NCBI RefSeq assembly: GCF_027857615.1
Contig: NZ_JAQIFT010000016.1
Coordinates: 124,001 to 188,000 of the forward strand
Direction of reading: 5' to 3'
Source: Holtiella tumoricola
GTDB taxonomy: Bacteria; Bacillota; Clostridia; Lachnospirales; Cellulosilyticaceae
Length of the DNA: 64,000 bases
Shown piece after piece: positions 26,760 through 35,445 of the stretch; positions within the stretch are counted from its first letter, which is position 1, and each line of letters starts with the position of its first letter. Below the pieces are notes generated by a model. That model was not told the origin of the DNA, made no database searches, and worked only from the letters and a program-made list of their open reading frames with translations. A program made the position numbers and the translations under genes.

Positions 26760-27463
26760 TTTAATCCTCCCACATCAAGTCTTTGTTGTTGAAGTTGTTC
26801 ATCTTGAGTCAGCTTCCCATCTTTAAACACCACTTTACGTTTTGTATAAGCTGCTATCTCAGGTTCATGAGTAACCATAACAATGGTCGCACCCTCATCA
26901 TTTAACTCCTGGAAAATACGCATAATTTCCTCACTAGATTTACTATCTAGATTCCCTGTTGGTTCATCTGCAAAAATAATAGAAGGGCTATTAACCAGTG
27001 CACGTGCAATCGCAACTCTTTGCTTTTGTCCACCAGAAATCTCATTAGGCTTATGTTTTACACGATCACCTAAGCCTACACGTTCTAATGCTTTATAAGC
27101 TCTTTCACGTCTTTCCTTTGGCTTAATTCCTGCATACATAAGAGGTACTTCTACATTTTCCAAAATAGTAAGTTTAGGTAATAAATTAAATGCCTGAAAG
27201 ACAAATCCAATTTTCTCATTACGAATTTTAGAGAAATCTTTATCCTTTAATTCTGATACATTAACACCATCTAATATGTAGCCACCTTCTGTCGCTTGAT
27301 CTAAGCACCCTAATATAGAAAGAAATGTAGTTTTCCCTGAACCTGAAGGTCCCATAATAGAGACAAATTCTCCTGCCTCAACTTTAAAATCTACATCAAA
27401 TAGGGCTTGTAATTCTAAGTTACCATTTTTGTAGACTTTATTCATTTTATCAATCTGGATCAT
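26756..27463 (-). CDS. ABC transporter ATP-binding protein (MacB/LolD type)
   Basis: 235 residues. Walker A GPSGSGKTT (~39-47), signature ISGGQKQRVAIARAL (~142), Walker B IIFADEPTGNLDS (~160) and the switch His in VMVTHEPEIA (~198). The DEPTGNLD sequence and size are those of the LolD/MacB group, which power FtsX-like permeases. It starts 2 bp after the adaptor stop and overlaps the permease start, so all are translated together. Confidence 0.95.
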   Translation of the reverse strand: MIQIDKMNKVYKNGNLELQALFDVDFKVEAGEFVSIMGPSGSGKTTFLSILGCLDQATEGGYILDGVNVSELKDKDFSKIRNEKIGFVFQAFNLLPKLTILENVEVPLMYAGIKPKERRERAYKALERVGLGDRVKHKPNEISGGQKQRVAIARALVNSPSIIFADEPTGNLDSKSSEEIMRIFQELNDEGATIVMVTHEPEIAAYTKRKVVFKDGKLTQDEQLQQQRLDVGGLK

Positions 27464-27465
27464 AC

Positions 27466-28908
27466 TTACTCACCTACTTCTTCAAGAGGTAGATAACTTA
27501 CGCTCATTCCATCTGTAAGTGCTTCTGTAGGGTTAGTTACAATGAGATCACCTGCATTTACATCACTTACTTGTACATATTGATTATCTGCTGCCCCTTG
27601 TTTAACAATACGTTTTGATAGCATATTATCAGCACCTACTACAAATAAATAGTTTTCATCTTCTTTATCTGTCATTGTGGCAAGTAATGGTACTGCTACA
27701 ACACCTTTTACATCTGATGTAATAATCTTTAAGTCCACTGTAAGACCTTCTTTTAGCCCATTAGCATTCTCTAAAGTAACTTCAATAGGAATAGCTGTAC
27801 TTACTGCACTTTTATCTTGAACAGCCTTTTGGACAGCTACTGGAGATACCATAGAAACAGTTCCTTGTGTTTCTACTGTTGTAGAACCATTATACTTCAC
27901 ATTCACTTGAAGACCAGTTTCTAATTGGGCTGCATAATATGGAGAAATCTCAGCTTTTACAATAAGTTTATCTGGATTAATAATTGTTACAAGTTCTGCT
28001 CCTGGTGCTACAAAGCCACCTTCTTGTGCTGTTACTTTTGAGACAACACCTTCCATTGGTGCTACAACTTGTTCTTTCACTTTTGAGATTTGATCTAATA
28101 AGCTTTCTTTTTGAAGTTCTAAAGAAGCAATTTCATTTTGTTTCATTAAAATATTTTGTGCTTTTGTTTCATCATGTACTTTATTTTCAAGTAAATCTAA
28201 GTTATATTGTGCATTAGCTTTTTGCATATTAGCTGTTTCAATATTTTTTTCTGAAGATGCTATTTTACTTTCAATAGATGTTACTTGTTCTTTAGCATTT
28301 AATAAAACTTTTTCCGCATCATCTAACTCTTTTTGTGCAGCTAAACCTTCATCAAATAAAGTTTTTGTTACATTATGATTTTTTTCCGCTTGTTCTACAT
28401 CTTTCTTTGCAAGTGTAAGAGAAGTTTCTAGTTGACGAATACTTTCTTCTAAATCTGTAAGATTTTTGTCTATCGTTGCAAGTTCTGTTTGACTTTGCAT
28501 AATAGCTTGCTTACTTCCACCTTGAAGTTGACCAAGAGCAATACGAGCTGTCTCCATCTGAAGTTCTAACTTTTCTAAATCTCTTTGCAAGTTTTCTTTT
28601 GTTTCTATATCATAAGTTAAGAGCACATCGCCTTGCTTTACATAGTCTCCTACTTCTACTTTTATTGTTTCTACTTTTGTACTCGCTTCAGCAAATACAA
28701 CCTCACTTTTTTCTGCTTTTACAGTTCCTGTAGATGAAATTTTAGTTTGAATATCACGTGTCATTGCACGGTCTACATTAACAAATGTCCCTTTAGGATC
28801 ACCAGCCAAAGCTACAGCTTGATTCCCCCCCTTTAGCATACCTGCTACTAAAAAGACCCCAATAACTACAACTACTATAATAGCAGTTAACTTCTTCTTA
28901 CTTTTCAT
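27466..28908 (-). CDS. HlyD/MacA-type membrane-fusion adaptor
   Basis: 480 residues. An N-terminal membrane anchor (7-26), a first lipoyl-like half (VEVGDYVKQGDVLLTYD), a long coiled-coil hairpin (~105-275, with LTLAKKDVEQAEKNH at its centre), the second lipoyl half (VVAPMEGVVSKVTAQEGGFVAPG) and beta-barrel domains. This is the architecture of MacA-type adaptors. First gene in the operon, with GGGAGGC upstream. Together with the ATPase, MacB-like permease and TolC-like protein it forms a full tripartite-style set. Confidence 0.93.
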   Translation of the reverse strand: MKSKKKLTAIIVVVVIGVFLVAGMLKGGNQAVALAGDPKGTFVNVDRAMTRDIQTKISSTGTVKAEKSEVVFAEASTKVETIKVEVGDYVKQGDVLLTYDIETKENLQRDLEKLELQMETARIALGQLQGGSKQAIMQSQTELATIDKNLTDLEESIRQLETSLTLAKKDVEQAEKNHNVTKTLFDEGLAAQKELDDAEKVLLNAKEQVTSIESKIASSEKNIETANMQKANAQYNLDLLENKVHDETKAQNILMKQNEIASLELQKESLLDQISKVKEQVVAPMEGVVSKVTAQEGGFVAPGAELVTIINPDKLIVKAEISPYYAAQLETGLQVNVKYNGSTTVETQGTVSMVSPVAVQKAVQDKSAVSTAIPIEVTLENANGLKEGLTVDLKIITSDVKGVVAVPLLATMTDKEDENYLFVVGADNMLSKRIVKQGAADNQYVQVSDVNAGDLIVTNPTEALTDGMSVSYLPLEEVGE

Positions 28909-28930
28909 AATTGCCTCCCTGTCTCCTACA

Positions 28931-28951
28931 ATATTATATTGCGTATAATAT
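28931..28951. promoter_or_regulatory. Palindrome near the efflux-operon start
   Basis: Perfect 8-bp arms ATATTATA / TATAATAT around TTGCG. It lies just downstream of the predicted -10 and is well placed for a dimeric repressor. All-AT arms weaken the case. Confidence 0.4.
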
Positions 28952-28954
28952 CAT

Positions 28955-28983
28955 AATATAGTTTTTAATATAAGAATTGTCAA
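28955..28983 (-). promoter_or_regulatory. Promoter of the ABC efflux operon
   Basis: Minus strand: consensus -35 TTGACA (28978-28983), 17 nt, -10 TATATT (28955-28960), about 45 bp ahead of the adaptor gene. Confidence 0.75.
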
Positions 28984-29344
28984 ACACTTTTTTATTGATA
29001 TGTATAATATTTCAACTATGAAAAATTTATCATATTCATATTAAAATAGTATGAATTATTATTCATATATTTTATTCATACAACCCTACCCCTAATTAAA
29101 AAACCTTTCCCTTCTTTTCATTATACCCTCCTTATGATCTCTAAATTTATTACCGATCTATTTTTAAGCCTATAAGCATCTTTTTTATAAATTATCTATT
29201 AATATTCCAATTATTATACTAACATTTAAATATTAATTTACACACAATATAATTCTTAAGTTTTTTTAATAATTAAACTCTAAAATTCTAATCAATATGT
29301 ACATACGTTTGTAAAGCATAGAAGTTGGAAGTAAATTATTTTAA
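28984..29344. other. AT-rich intergenic DNA
   Basis: Divergent spacer between the efflux operon and the threonine ammonia-lyase gene. Very AT-rich, with no frame, hairpin or conserved motif I can support beyond the promoters at each end. Confidence 0.6.
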
Positions 29345-29373
29345 TTGTATATTTTAACAGTTTGCCTTATAAT
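29345..29373 (+). promoter_or_regulatory. Promoter of threonine ammonia-lyase gene
   Basis: -35 TTGTAT (29345-29350), 17 nt, perfect -10 TATAAT (29368-29373), about 30 bp ahead of the start codon. Confidence 0.7.
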
Positions 29374-29410
29374 ATAAGCCATAACTTTTATTCGAAACGA
29401 GGTGTTCCTT

Positions 29411-30610
29411 ATGTATGCAAAATTAGTTCAAGATGCACGCGAAAATATAAAAGATGTTGTTATCAAAACTCCTCTTTTACATAGTCCTGTCTTCTCTAAT
29501 TTAAGCGGCAATGAAGTCTATTTAAAATGTGAAAATCTCCAAGTAACTGGTGCTTATAAAATTCGTGGTGCTCTGAATAAAATTAGAAGCCTTTCTGAAG
29601 AAGAAAAAGAAAAAGGCGTTGTATGTTCATCTGCTGGTAACCATGCTCAAGGTGTAGCTTATGCAGCTACTTTAAGCCATGTAAACTCAACAATCGTTAT
29701 GCCAGAAACAACACCTTATCTAAAAGTTCAGTCTACTAAAGATTTTGGTGGTAATGTAGTACTTCATGGTAGTTGTTATGATGATGCTTTCCAGGAAGCT
29801 TCTCGTATTGAAAAAGAAAATGGTGCAACGTTCCTTCACCCTTTCAATGACCCAGATGTAATCTATGGCCAAGGTACAGTAGGTCTTGAAATTTTAGAAG
29901 ACATTCCAAACTTAGATGTTATTCTTTGCCCAATCGGTGGTGGTGGCCTTATTAGCGGGGTTGCTCTTTATGCAAAATCTATTAATCCAAATATTAAAGT
30001 GATTGGTGTTCAAGCTGAAGGTGCCAATGCTATGTACCGTAGCTTCAAATCTGGCACACTTACTTCTCTTGATAAAGTGGATACAATTGCTGAAGGTATT
30101 GCCGTAAAAACACCAGGTTCACTTACTTTCTCTTACATAAGAGACTATGTAGATGATATTATTACTGTTAAAGATAGTACGATTGTAGATAGTTTACTTA
30201 TCTTAACAGAAAAACATAAACTCCTTGCAGAAACTTCTGGTGCTGCTTCTCTTGCTGCACTTAAGAAGCTTAACTTCAAAGGCAAAAAAGTAGCTGCTAT
30301 CATCAGTGGTGGTAATATTGATATGTTAACACTTTCTGCACTGATTAGAAGCGGACTCGTATCTCGTGGACGTCTCTTCTGCTTCACCATCGAGCTTCCT
30401 AATACACCAGGCGAACTTCTTGAAGTATCTAAAATCTTAAGTAGTATTAACGCCAATGTGGTTAATCTTGACCATAACCAATTTAAAGCACGTAATCGTT
30501 TTAAAAATGTACTTCTTGAAGTTACAGTTGAAACAAATGGCCCAGAACATATTCACCTCATCAAAAATACATTTGAAGAATGTGGCTATTTCATTACACA
30601 ACTTTATTAA
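29411..30610 (+). CDS. Threonine ammonia-lyase (PLP-dependent)
   Basis: 399 residues from ATG 29411 (MYAKLVQ), with GAGGTG 6 nt upstream; an in-frame GTG at 29402 falls within that site. It deaminates L-threonine to 2-oxobutyrate. The PLP lysine lies in TGAYKIRGALNK (~50), the substrate loop SSAGNHAQG (~76) and the phosphate loop GGGGLISG (~180). The C-terminal ~75 residues form a single ACT domain (IELPNTPGELLEVSKIL), as in short catabolic or biosynthetic forms. No isoleucine genes are nearby, so a catabolic (tdcB-like) role is somewhat more likely than ilvA. Confidence 0.93.
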   Translation: MYAKLVQDARENIKDVVIKTPLLHSPVFSNLSGNEVYLKCENLQVTGAYKIRGALNKIRSLSEEEKEKGVVCSSAGNHAQGVAYAATLSHVNSTIVMPETTPYLKVQSTKDFGGNVVLHGSCYDDAFQEASRIEKENGATFLHPFNDPDVIYGQGTVGLEILEDIPNLDVILCPIGGGGLISGVALYAKSINPNIKVIGVQAEGANAMYRSFKSGTLTSLDKVDTIAEGIAVKTPGSLTFSYIRDYVDDIITVKDSTIVDSLLILTEKHKLLAETSGAASLAALKKLNFKGKKVAAIISGGNIDMLTLSALIRSGLVSRGRLFCFTIELPNTPGELLEVSKILSSINANVVNLDHNQFKARNRFKNVLLEVTVETNGPEHIHLIKNTFEECGYFITQLY

Positions 30611-30618
30611 GCATTTTC

Positions 30619-30644
30619 AATGCCCTTTAATAGGGCATTTTTTA
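30619..30644 (+). terminator. Terminator of threonine ammonia-lyase gene
   Basis: 8-bp stem AATGCCCT / AGGGCATT followed by six T's, 9 bp past the stop. Confidence 0.85.
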
Positions 30645-30691
30645 TTTATAATTTCCCTAAGGTCTTCATGCAATATTGAACGGCCAATAAC

Positions 30692-30736
30692 AAAAAAGGA
30701 ACTGATACATTTATCCATGCATCAGTTCCTTTTCAT
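30692..30736 (-). terminator. Terminator of the pduL end of the hexokinase cluster
   Basis: 13-bp perfect stem AAAAGGAACTGAT / ATCAGTTCCTTTT about 20 bp past the pduL stop, with a U-run on the minus strand. Confidence 0.82.
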
Positions 30737-30752
30737 TTACTTACTATATTGC

Positions 30753-31328
30753 TTACGCTTGATAAGCAACAACTTGATTTGGTTTTACATCAAGAGCATT
30801 CGCTTCATCAGTATCAATGTGTAATTCTAATGTAAAACTTTCATGTACGCGTACTAATACGTCATGTAAAGTTCCTTTTCTTTCACCATCAAAGTCAAGT
30901 GAAATAAGTTGTTTATCACAAAGTCCAAACGCTTTAGCATCTTCATTTGACATATGTACGTGACGTTTTGCCACAATACAACCTTTATCTAATGTTACTT
31001 GCCCTTTGGGACCGATAAGTGTTACTCCTGGTGTCGCAGCAATATCACCTGAATCTCTAAGAGGTGCTTGCACTTTTAAGAACATTGCATCTGTTTTTGA
31101 TACTTCTATTTGTGTTTCACTTCTAAGTGGTCCTAGAATACGTACATTTTCTAGCTGACGTCCATTTGATCCTACAACTGTTACACGTTCATCTGCTGCA
31201 TATTGTCCACCCATTAAAGTTTTAATTGGATGAAGCTCAGCCCCTTCTCCAAATAAAACCTCTAAGTCTTCTTTACAAAGATGAATATGTCTAGCAGAAA
31301 TGCCTACTGGAATCTCAATTTTTTTCAT
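30753..31328 (-). CDS. pduL: Phosphate acyltransferase, PduL type
   Basis: 191 residues. PduL-type enzymes swap CoA and phosphate on acetyl or propanoyl groups, feeding acetate/propionate kinases. The two zinc-binding repeats are visible: GISARHIHLCKEDLEVLFG (~9-27) and KRHVHMSNEDAKAFGL (~121-136), each with HxH. No encapsulation peptide and no microcompartment genes are present, so this is probably the stand-alone housekeeping form acting in fermentation, perhaps downstream of threonine breakdown. AGGAGG precedes the ATG. It is 88 bp after manA on the same strand. Confidence 0.92.
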   Translation of the reverse strand: MKKIEIPVGISARHIHLCKEDLEVLFGEGAELHPIKTLMGGQYAADERVTVVGSNGRQLENVRILGPLRSETQIEVSKTDAMFLKVQAPLRDSGDIAATPGVTLIGPKGQVTLDKGCIVAKRHVHMSNEDAKAFGLCDKQLISLDFDGERKGTLHDVLVRVHESFTLELHIDTDEANALDVKPNQVVAYQA

Positions 31329-31416
31329 TGCTTTCCTCCTGATGTCTTTAAGGCCCTATATAAATATATAGGACCTTTCTATTTTATCTATTATTTCGTT
31401 AATCAAGCTATAAAAA

Positions 31417-32322
31417 TTAAGCTACAAAGCTTTTAAGAACAGTTAAGCTTCCTTTGATTTCATAAGTACCTGTTGTAGCTGGAATTAAGAAGCTATCGCC
31501 AAGTTTGATTTCTGCTTCAAAATCATCTGCTACTAAAGTACCTTCACCTTCTACACATGTATAAATGAAGAATTTTTCTTCATTACTTGTGTCTTTTAAG
31601 CTATCTTCTACAACATGTTTTTCTACTGTGAAAAACTCACCTTCGCAAAGTAATGTCTCGTTGATCGCACCTTCTGGAAGAAGTGTAAAATCAGTTACTT
31701 CCATCGCTTTATCTAAGTGCATTTCACGTCCGCGGTTGTAGTCATATACACGGTATGTAATATCACTACTTTGTTGGATTTCTGCAATGATTACACCAGG
31801 TCCAATAGCATGGATTAATCCACTTGGAATGTAGAAGAAATCACCCTTTTTAACTGGGATAGAGTTAAGGAATCTATCAAGTGTTCCTTCTAATGCTGCT
31901 GCCTTGAATGCATCTTTATCAGTTGTTGTTGTACCAATAACAAGCTCTGCACCTTCTTTAGCATCCATTACATACCAACATTCTGTTTTACCAAATTGAT
32001 TTTCTACACGTCTTGCATATTCATCACCTGGGTGAACTTGAACTGAAAGGCTATCACATGAATTGATAAGCTTTACAAGAAGAGGAAACTCTTTACCTGC
32101 ACATTTTGTACCTACTAATTCAGCACCTAATGCTTCTACAAGCTCTAATAAAGTTTTACCAGCATATTCACCTTGTTTTACAACACTCATACCTGCTGTA
32201 TGTGCAGATACATCCCAGCTTTCGCCAATTACGCCTTCTGGCATATCATTTCTGTAGTTTTCTAAATCACGTCCGCCCCAAATACGTTCTACGTATACAG
32301 GATTAAATACTAATGGTTTCAT
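31417..32322 (-). CDS. manA: Mannose-6-phosphate isomerase, class I
   Basis: 301 residues, the short bacterial type. It interconverts mannose-6-phosphate and fructose-6-phosphate. The N-terminus (KPLVFNPVYVERIWGGRDL) and metal-site segments SVQVHPGDEYA (~97) and FYIPSGLIHAIGPGVIIAEIQQ (~163) are clear. It begins 32 bp after the hexokinase gene, so the two may work as a pair: hexokinase makes mannose-6-phosphate or glucose-6-phosphate, and ManA feeds the former into glycolysis. Confidence 0.94.
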   Translation of the reverse strand: MKPLVFNPVYVERIWGGRDLENYRNDMPEGVIGESWDVSAHTAGMSVVKQGEYAGKTLLELVEALGAELVGTKCAGKEFPLLVKLINSCDSLSVQVHPGDEYARRVENQFGKTECWYVMDAKEGAELVIGTTTTDKDAFKAAALEGTLDRFLNSIPVKKGDFFYIPSGLIHAIGPGVIIAEIQQSSDITYRVYDYNRGREMHLDKAMEVTDFTLLPEGAINETLLCEGEFFTVEKHVVEDSLKDTSNEEKFFIYTCVEGEGTLVADDFEAEIKLGDSFLIPATTGTYEIKGSLTVLKSFVA

Positions 32323-32354
32323 TGTATGTCTCCTTTTATGTCTTTTAATAAAGT

Positions 32355-33650
32355 TTAGTGTGCAAGTGCAGCAATCGCTGTACCGATTAAGTTAAGGTCT
32401 TCCCCTTGAATGAATTCATAGTAATGACCATGTTCTTTAGTTAAATGAGATCTCATATAGAAATCTAATTTTTGTCTATAGTCTTTAAGTTTGTAGAATG
32501 TTGTACCTTCACCTACAATAGCAACTGGTCTTGCTTGGTCACGACCTGCACCTGTTTTTAAGATACATGCTGAAAGTTTAATTGCAGAGATTTTAGCTGC
32601 ACGTTCAATCATTGCATCAATAAGTTCATACATAAGTGTACAATCTGTTGCTTCTTCAATACATTGTACAAGTACATTTTCACTGTTATGAGGATGTGCT
32701 ACAAATAAGCTTACATCGATAAGCTCTAAGTTTTCTAAAGCCATAACTTTTTCGTTGCAACCTGTAGAGAAAATGCCTTCTTTAGCTGCACCTTTTAAAA
32801 CTTCTTGTACTAATGGTCCTAAGTATCTACCACTGATCATTTTTTCTAATTGATAATCTCCAGGATTGTTAGAAGATTCATCTAACACTTTGTCCATTGC
32901 ACCACGTGGTAACTTGTTGTATGCGCCTGACTCTGTATTAATAATCATTGTATCATCTTGAGCATCTGTAATTTTAGTAATTTTACTTGAGTCTTCGATA
33001 TAGCAAAGGTTTGTGCCTGTCCCAAAGATAAATCCAATATAACCATCAAAGTTACGTTCACTTGTAATCCCTTTACCACCAAGTAAAGTTGCTACTGTAT
33101 CATTTAAAATTGCTACATTACGATCTTTACCATCAACTTCTTTAAGACCTTCTACTAAGTTTGCACCAATCATTTCACCTACTACTTCTGGTGCTTTAAC
33201 TTCTTTAGACCATCTTAAAAGAAGACCATCTTTATCTTTATTAATTTGAGTTGGATAAGAGAAGCAGAATCCGATTTCTGTAGATTTTGCTGCTACGTCT
33301 TTTGTATAATCAACTAACGTGCCAAAGAATTCTTGTTTACTAAGTTCACGTTCAATGCCAGGCATTCTTGTTTTTGAAAAGTCGCTAATGCTTGGTTGCA
33401 TATTATCATCAAAGCTTACTAGCCCTACTCTAAAGTTTGTTCCTCCTGCATCAATAACAACCGCTGGTACATTTGTATCAATGTTATTCTTTACAGAAAG
33501 GTATGTTGGAATCATATCAAGGCTACTACCTTCTTGAGATAAACCTTTTTCCATTTCAGCAATAAACTTTTGGCATTCTGTTTCAAAATTAAGATCGCCA
33601 TAGTACATGCCGTGTTGACTTAAAAATTGTGTAATAATTGTCTTTGACAT
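32355..33650 (-). CDS. Eukaryote-type hexokinase
   Basis: 431 residues. Unlike the usual bacterial ROK glucokinases, it carries the hexokinase-family motifs VIDAGGTNFRVGLVSF (~65, phosphate 1) and AILNDTVATLLGG (~183), with GFIFGTGTNLCYIE (~215) and ILKTGAGRDQARPVAIVGEGTTF (~378). This order fits the eukaryote-type hexokinase fold at single-domain size. It phosphorylates hexoses with ATP. The next gene is manA. Bacterial members are uncommon and patchy, so gene transfer in the past is plausible; codon use does not look foreign. Confidence 0.88.
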   Translation of the reverse strand: MSKTIITQFLSQHGMYYGDLNFETECQKFIAEMEKGLSQEGSSLDMIPTYLSVKNNIDTNVPAVVIDAGGTNFRVGLVSFDDNMQPSISDFSKTRMPGIERELSKQEFFGTLVDYTKDVAAKSTEIGFCFSYPTQINKDKDGLLLRWSKEVKAPEVVGEMIGANLVEGLKEVDGKDRNVAILNDTVATLLGGKGITSERNFDGYIGFIFGTGTNLCYIEDSSKITKITDAQDDTMIINTESGAYNKLPRGAMDKVLDESSNNPGDYQLEKMISGRYLGPLVQEVLKGAAKEGIFSTGCNEKVMALENLELIDVSLFVAHPHNSENVLVQCIEEATDCTLMYELIDAMIERAAKISAIKLSACILKTGAGRDQARPVAIVGEGTTFYKLKDYRQKLDFYMRSHLTKEHGHYYEFIQGEDLNLIGTAIAALAH

Positions 33651-33891
33651 ATTCGTTTCCTTTCTCTCATTAAATCTACGATTATATTATCTATTTTATC
33701 ATATCATGTCCTAAGCTTATCGTTAAGTGTAAATTAATATAATTTATAGTATTTTTTTATATACCATATTTTATCTGATATTTATGTCTCTCTTTTATTG
33801 CTTTTTAAAGTGCAAAAATGTATAATTGACACGTTGATAATATTTTGTCAACTACTACATATTATAGAACCGATTTATGGAGACTTAGGTG

Positions 33892-34746
33892 ATGAATAGT
33901 AAGATTAAAAGTGTACTATCTATTTTATTTGGAACACTACTTATGTCTATTGCAATCAATGGCATACTTGTTCCTAATCACATGTTAAGTGGAGGGATTA
34001 GCGGAATTTCTCTCTTCTTGCATTTTCTTTTTGGCTGGAATTTAAGTATCATGAATGTTATATTTAATATTCCGCTCTTTATACTGGCTTTTATCTTTTT
34101 AAAAAAGCAATTTATTTATTTTAGTTTACTTGGTATGATAAGCCTTTCCTTATGGTTAGAAGTAACCTCCGGGATTGTTATTCCTACCAATAGCCCACTT
34201 ACTATCATTCTAGTTGCTGGTCTTCTAAATGGCGTAGGTATGGGTATTATTTTCCGCAATGAAGCTTCTGTAGGTGGAACAGATATTATCGCTAAAATTG
34301 TTAATAAATTTTTCTCTATTAGTATGGGAAATGTGATTCTTGCTATTAATATGTTGATTATGCTTACTGCCATTTTCACATTTGGCCTAGATATTGCCAT
34401 TTTAACTGCAGCAAGTATGTTTATCAGCAGCCAAACAACAAATTATGTTGTAGATGGCCTTAATCGTAGGCGTACAGTCTCTATTATTACCTCACCAGAT
34501 GTCGGTCAAGAAATTGCACAAGATATTATGGATAAAATGCATCGTGGTGTAACTATTGTACCAGCCATTGGTGGTTATACCCATCAAAACAAATATATTC
34601 TTTATGCAAACGTTAACTTACGTGAAGTTGCTAAAGTTAAAAATATCGTTTCAAGCCATGACCCACATGCTTTTGTTACTGTATCTGATGTAGCTCAAGT
34701 AATAGGTAATGGACGTGGTTTCCTACCACTAGAACAAAATACATAA
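33892..34746 (+). CDS. YitT-family membrane protein (DUF161-DUF2179)
   Basis: 284 residues from ATG 33892, with GGAG about 10 nt upstream; GTG at 33889 is an alternative. Five or six membrane segments in the first 200 residues (GIGMGIIFRNEASVGGTDIIAKIVNK is a family mark), then a cytoplasmic DUF2179 domain (~205-275, GGYTHQNKYILYANVNLREV). The family is common in Firmicutes; a transport role is suspected but unproved. Stand-alone gene with a strong terminator. Confidence 0.88.
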   Translation: MNSKIKSVLSILFGTLLMSIAINGILVPNHMLSGGISGISLFLHFLFGWNLSIMNVIFNIPLFILAFIFLKKQFIYFSLLGMISLSLWLEVTSGIVIPTNSPLTIILVAGLLNGVGMGIIFRNEASVGGTDIIAKIVNKFFSISMGNVILAINMLIMLTAIFTFGLDIAILTAASMFISSQTTNYVVDGLNRRRTVSIITSPDVGQEIAQDIMDKMHRGVTIVPAIGGYTHQNKYILYANVNLREVAKVKNIVSSHDPHAFVTVSDVAQVIGNGRGFLPLEQNT

Positions 34747-34782
34747 ATAAAAGAGGAAGTGATCATCACTTCCTCTTTTATT
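34746..34782. terminator. Bidirectional terminator
   Basis: Near-complete palindrome: 17-bp arms AATAAAAGAGGAAGTGA / TCACTTCCTCTTTTATT between the YitT gene and the convergent sugar operon. It overlaps the last bases of the aldolase gene at 34781. Confidence 0.88.
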
Positions 34783-35434
34783 ATTCTCCAAATACTTCTT
34801 TATAATCCTTTTGGAATTTGATAATGCCTTCGGTAGTTAAAGGATGCTTGGTCATTTGCTCAATAACACCATAAGGTACTGTAGCAATATGTGCCCCTGC
34901 AAGTGCGCATTGTGTGACATGTATTGGGTTACGCACACTCGCTGCAATAATCTCTGTCTCTAATTTATAATTATCAAAAATGGTTACGATATTACGAATT
35001 ATATCAATCCCTGATTCTGAAATATCGTCTAAACGACCTAAGAATGGGCTCACATATGTTGCACCTGCACGTGCAGCAAGTAGTGCTTGATTAGCTGAAA
35101 AGATCAATGTAACATTTGTCTTAATTCCTTCTTTAGAAAGGACTTTTGTTGCTTTTAACCCTTCTAAAGTCATTGGAATTTTCACCACCATATTAGGGTG
35201 AATCTTAGCAATTTCACGCCCTTCATTGATCATCTCTTCTGCAGTTTCACTTGTTGCTTTTACTTCTCCACTAATAGGTCCATCAACTATTGTTGTAATT
35301 TCTTTAATGACTTCAAAGAAATCTCTTCCCTCTTTTGCAATAAGAGAAGGATTTGTTGTTACACCACAAATAACACCTAAGCTTTCAGCTTTTTTGATAT
35401 CTTCTACTTTAGCTGTATCAATAAAGAATTTCAT
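34781..35434 (-). CDS. fsa: Fructose-6-phosphate aldolase / transaldolase-like
   Basis: 217 residues, the short transaldolase type. Begins MKFFIDTAKVEDIKKAESLGVICGVTTNPSL; the Schiff-base Lys is in NMVVKIPMTLEGL (~85). Members act either as fructose-6-phosphate aldolases or as true transaldolases, and the sequence alone does not settle which. It is the last gene of the LacI-controlled sugar operon (12 bp after xylB), so it probably handles a ketose phosphate made by the kinase. Confidence 0.85.
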   Translation of the reverse strand: MKFFIDTAKVEDIKKAESLGVICGVTTNPSLIAKEGRDFFEVIKEITTIVDGPISGEVKATSETAEEMINEGREIAKIHPNMVVKIPMTLEGLKATKVLSKEGIKTNVTLIFSANQALLAARAGATYVSPFLGRLDDISESGIDIIRNIVTIFDNYKLETEIIAASVRNPIHVTQCALAGAHIATVPYGVIEQMTKHPLTTEGIIKFQKDYKEVFGE

Positions 35435-35445
35435 GCGCTCATCCC

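Noticed and set aside
31353..31376. Hairpin AGG-CCTATATA/TATATAGG-CCT between manA and pduL as a terminator
   Set aside because: The U-rich tail is on the plus strand while both genes are on the minus strand, so it would not stop their transcript well.
33826..33852. Inverted TTGACA...TGTCAA pair before the YitT gene as an operator
   Set aside because: Arms are only 6-7 bp, and the left arm may simply be a -35 box; no good -10 could be fixed, so neither was listed.
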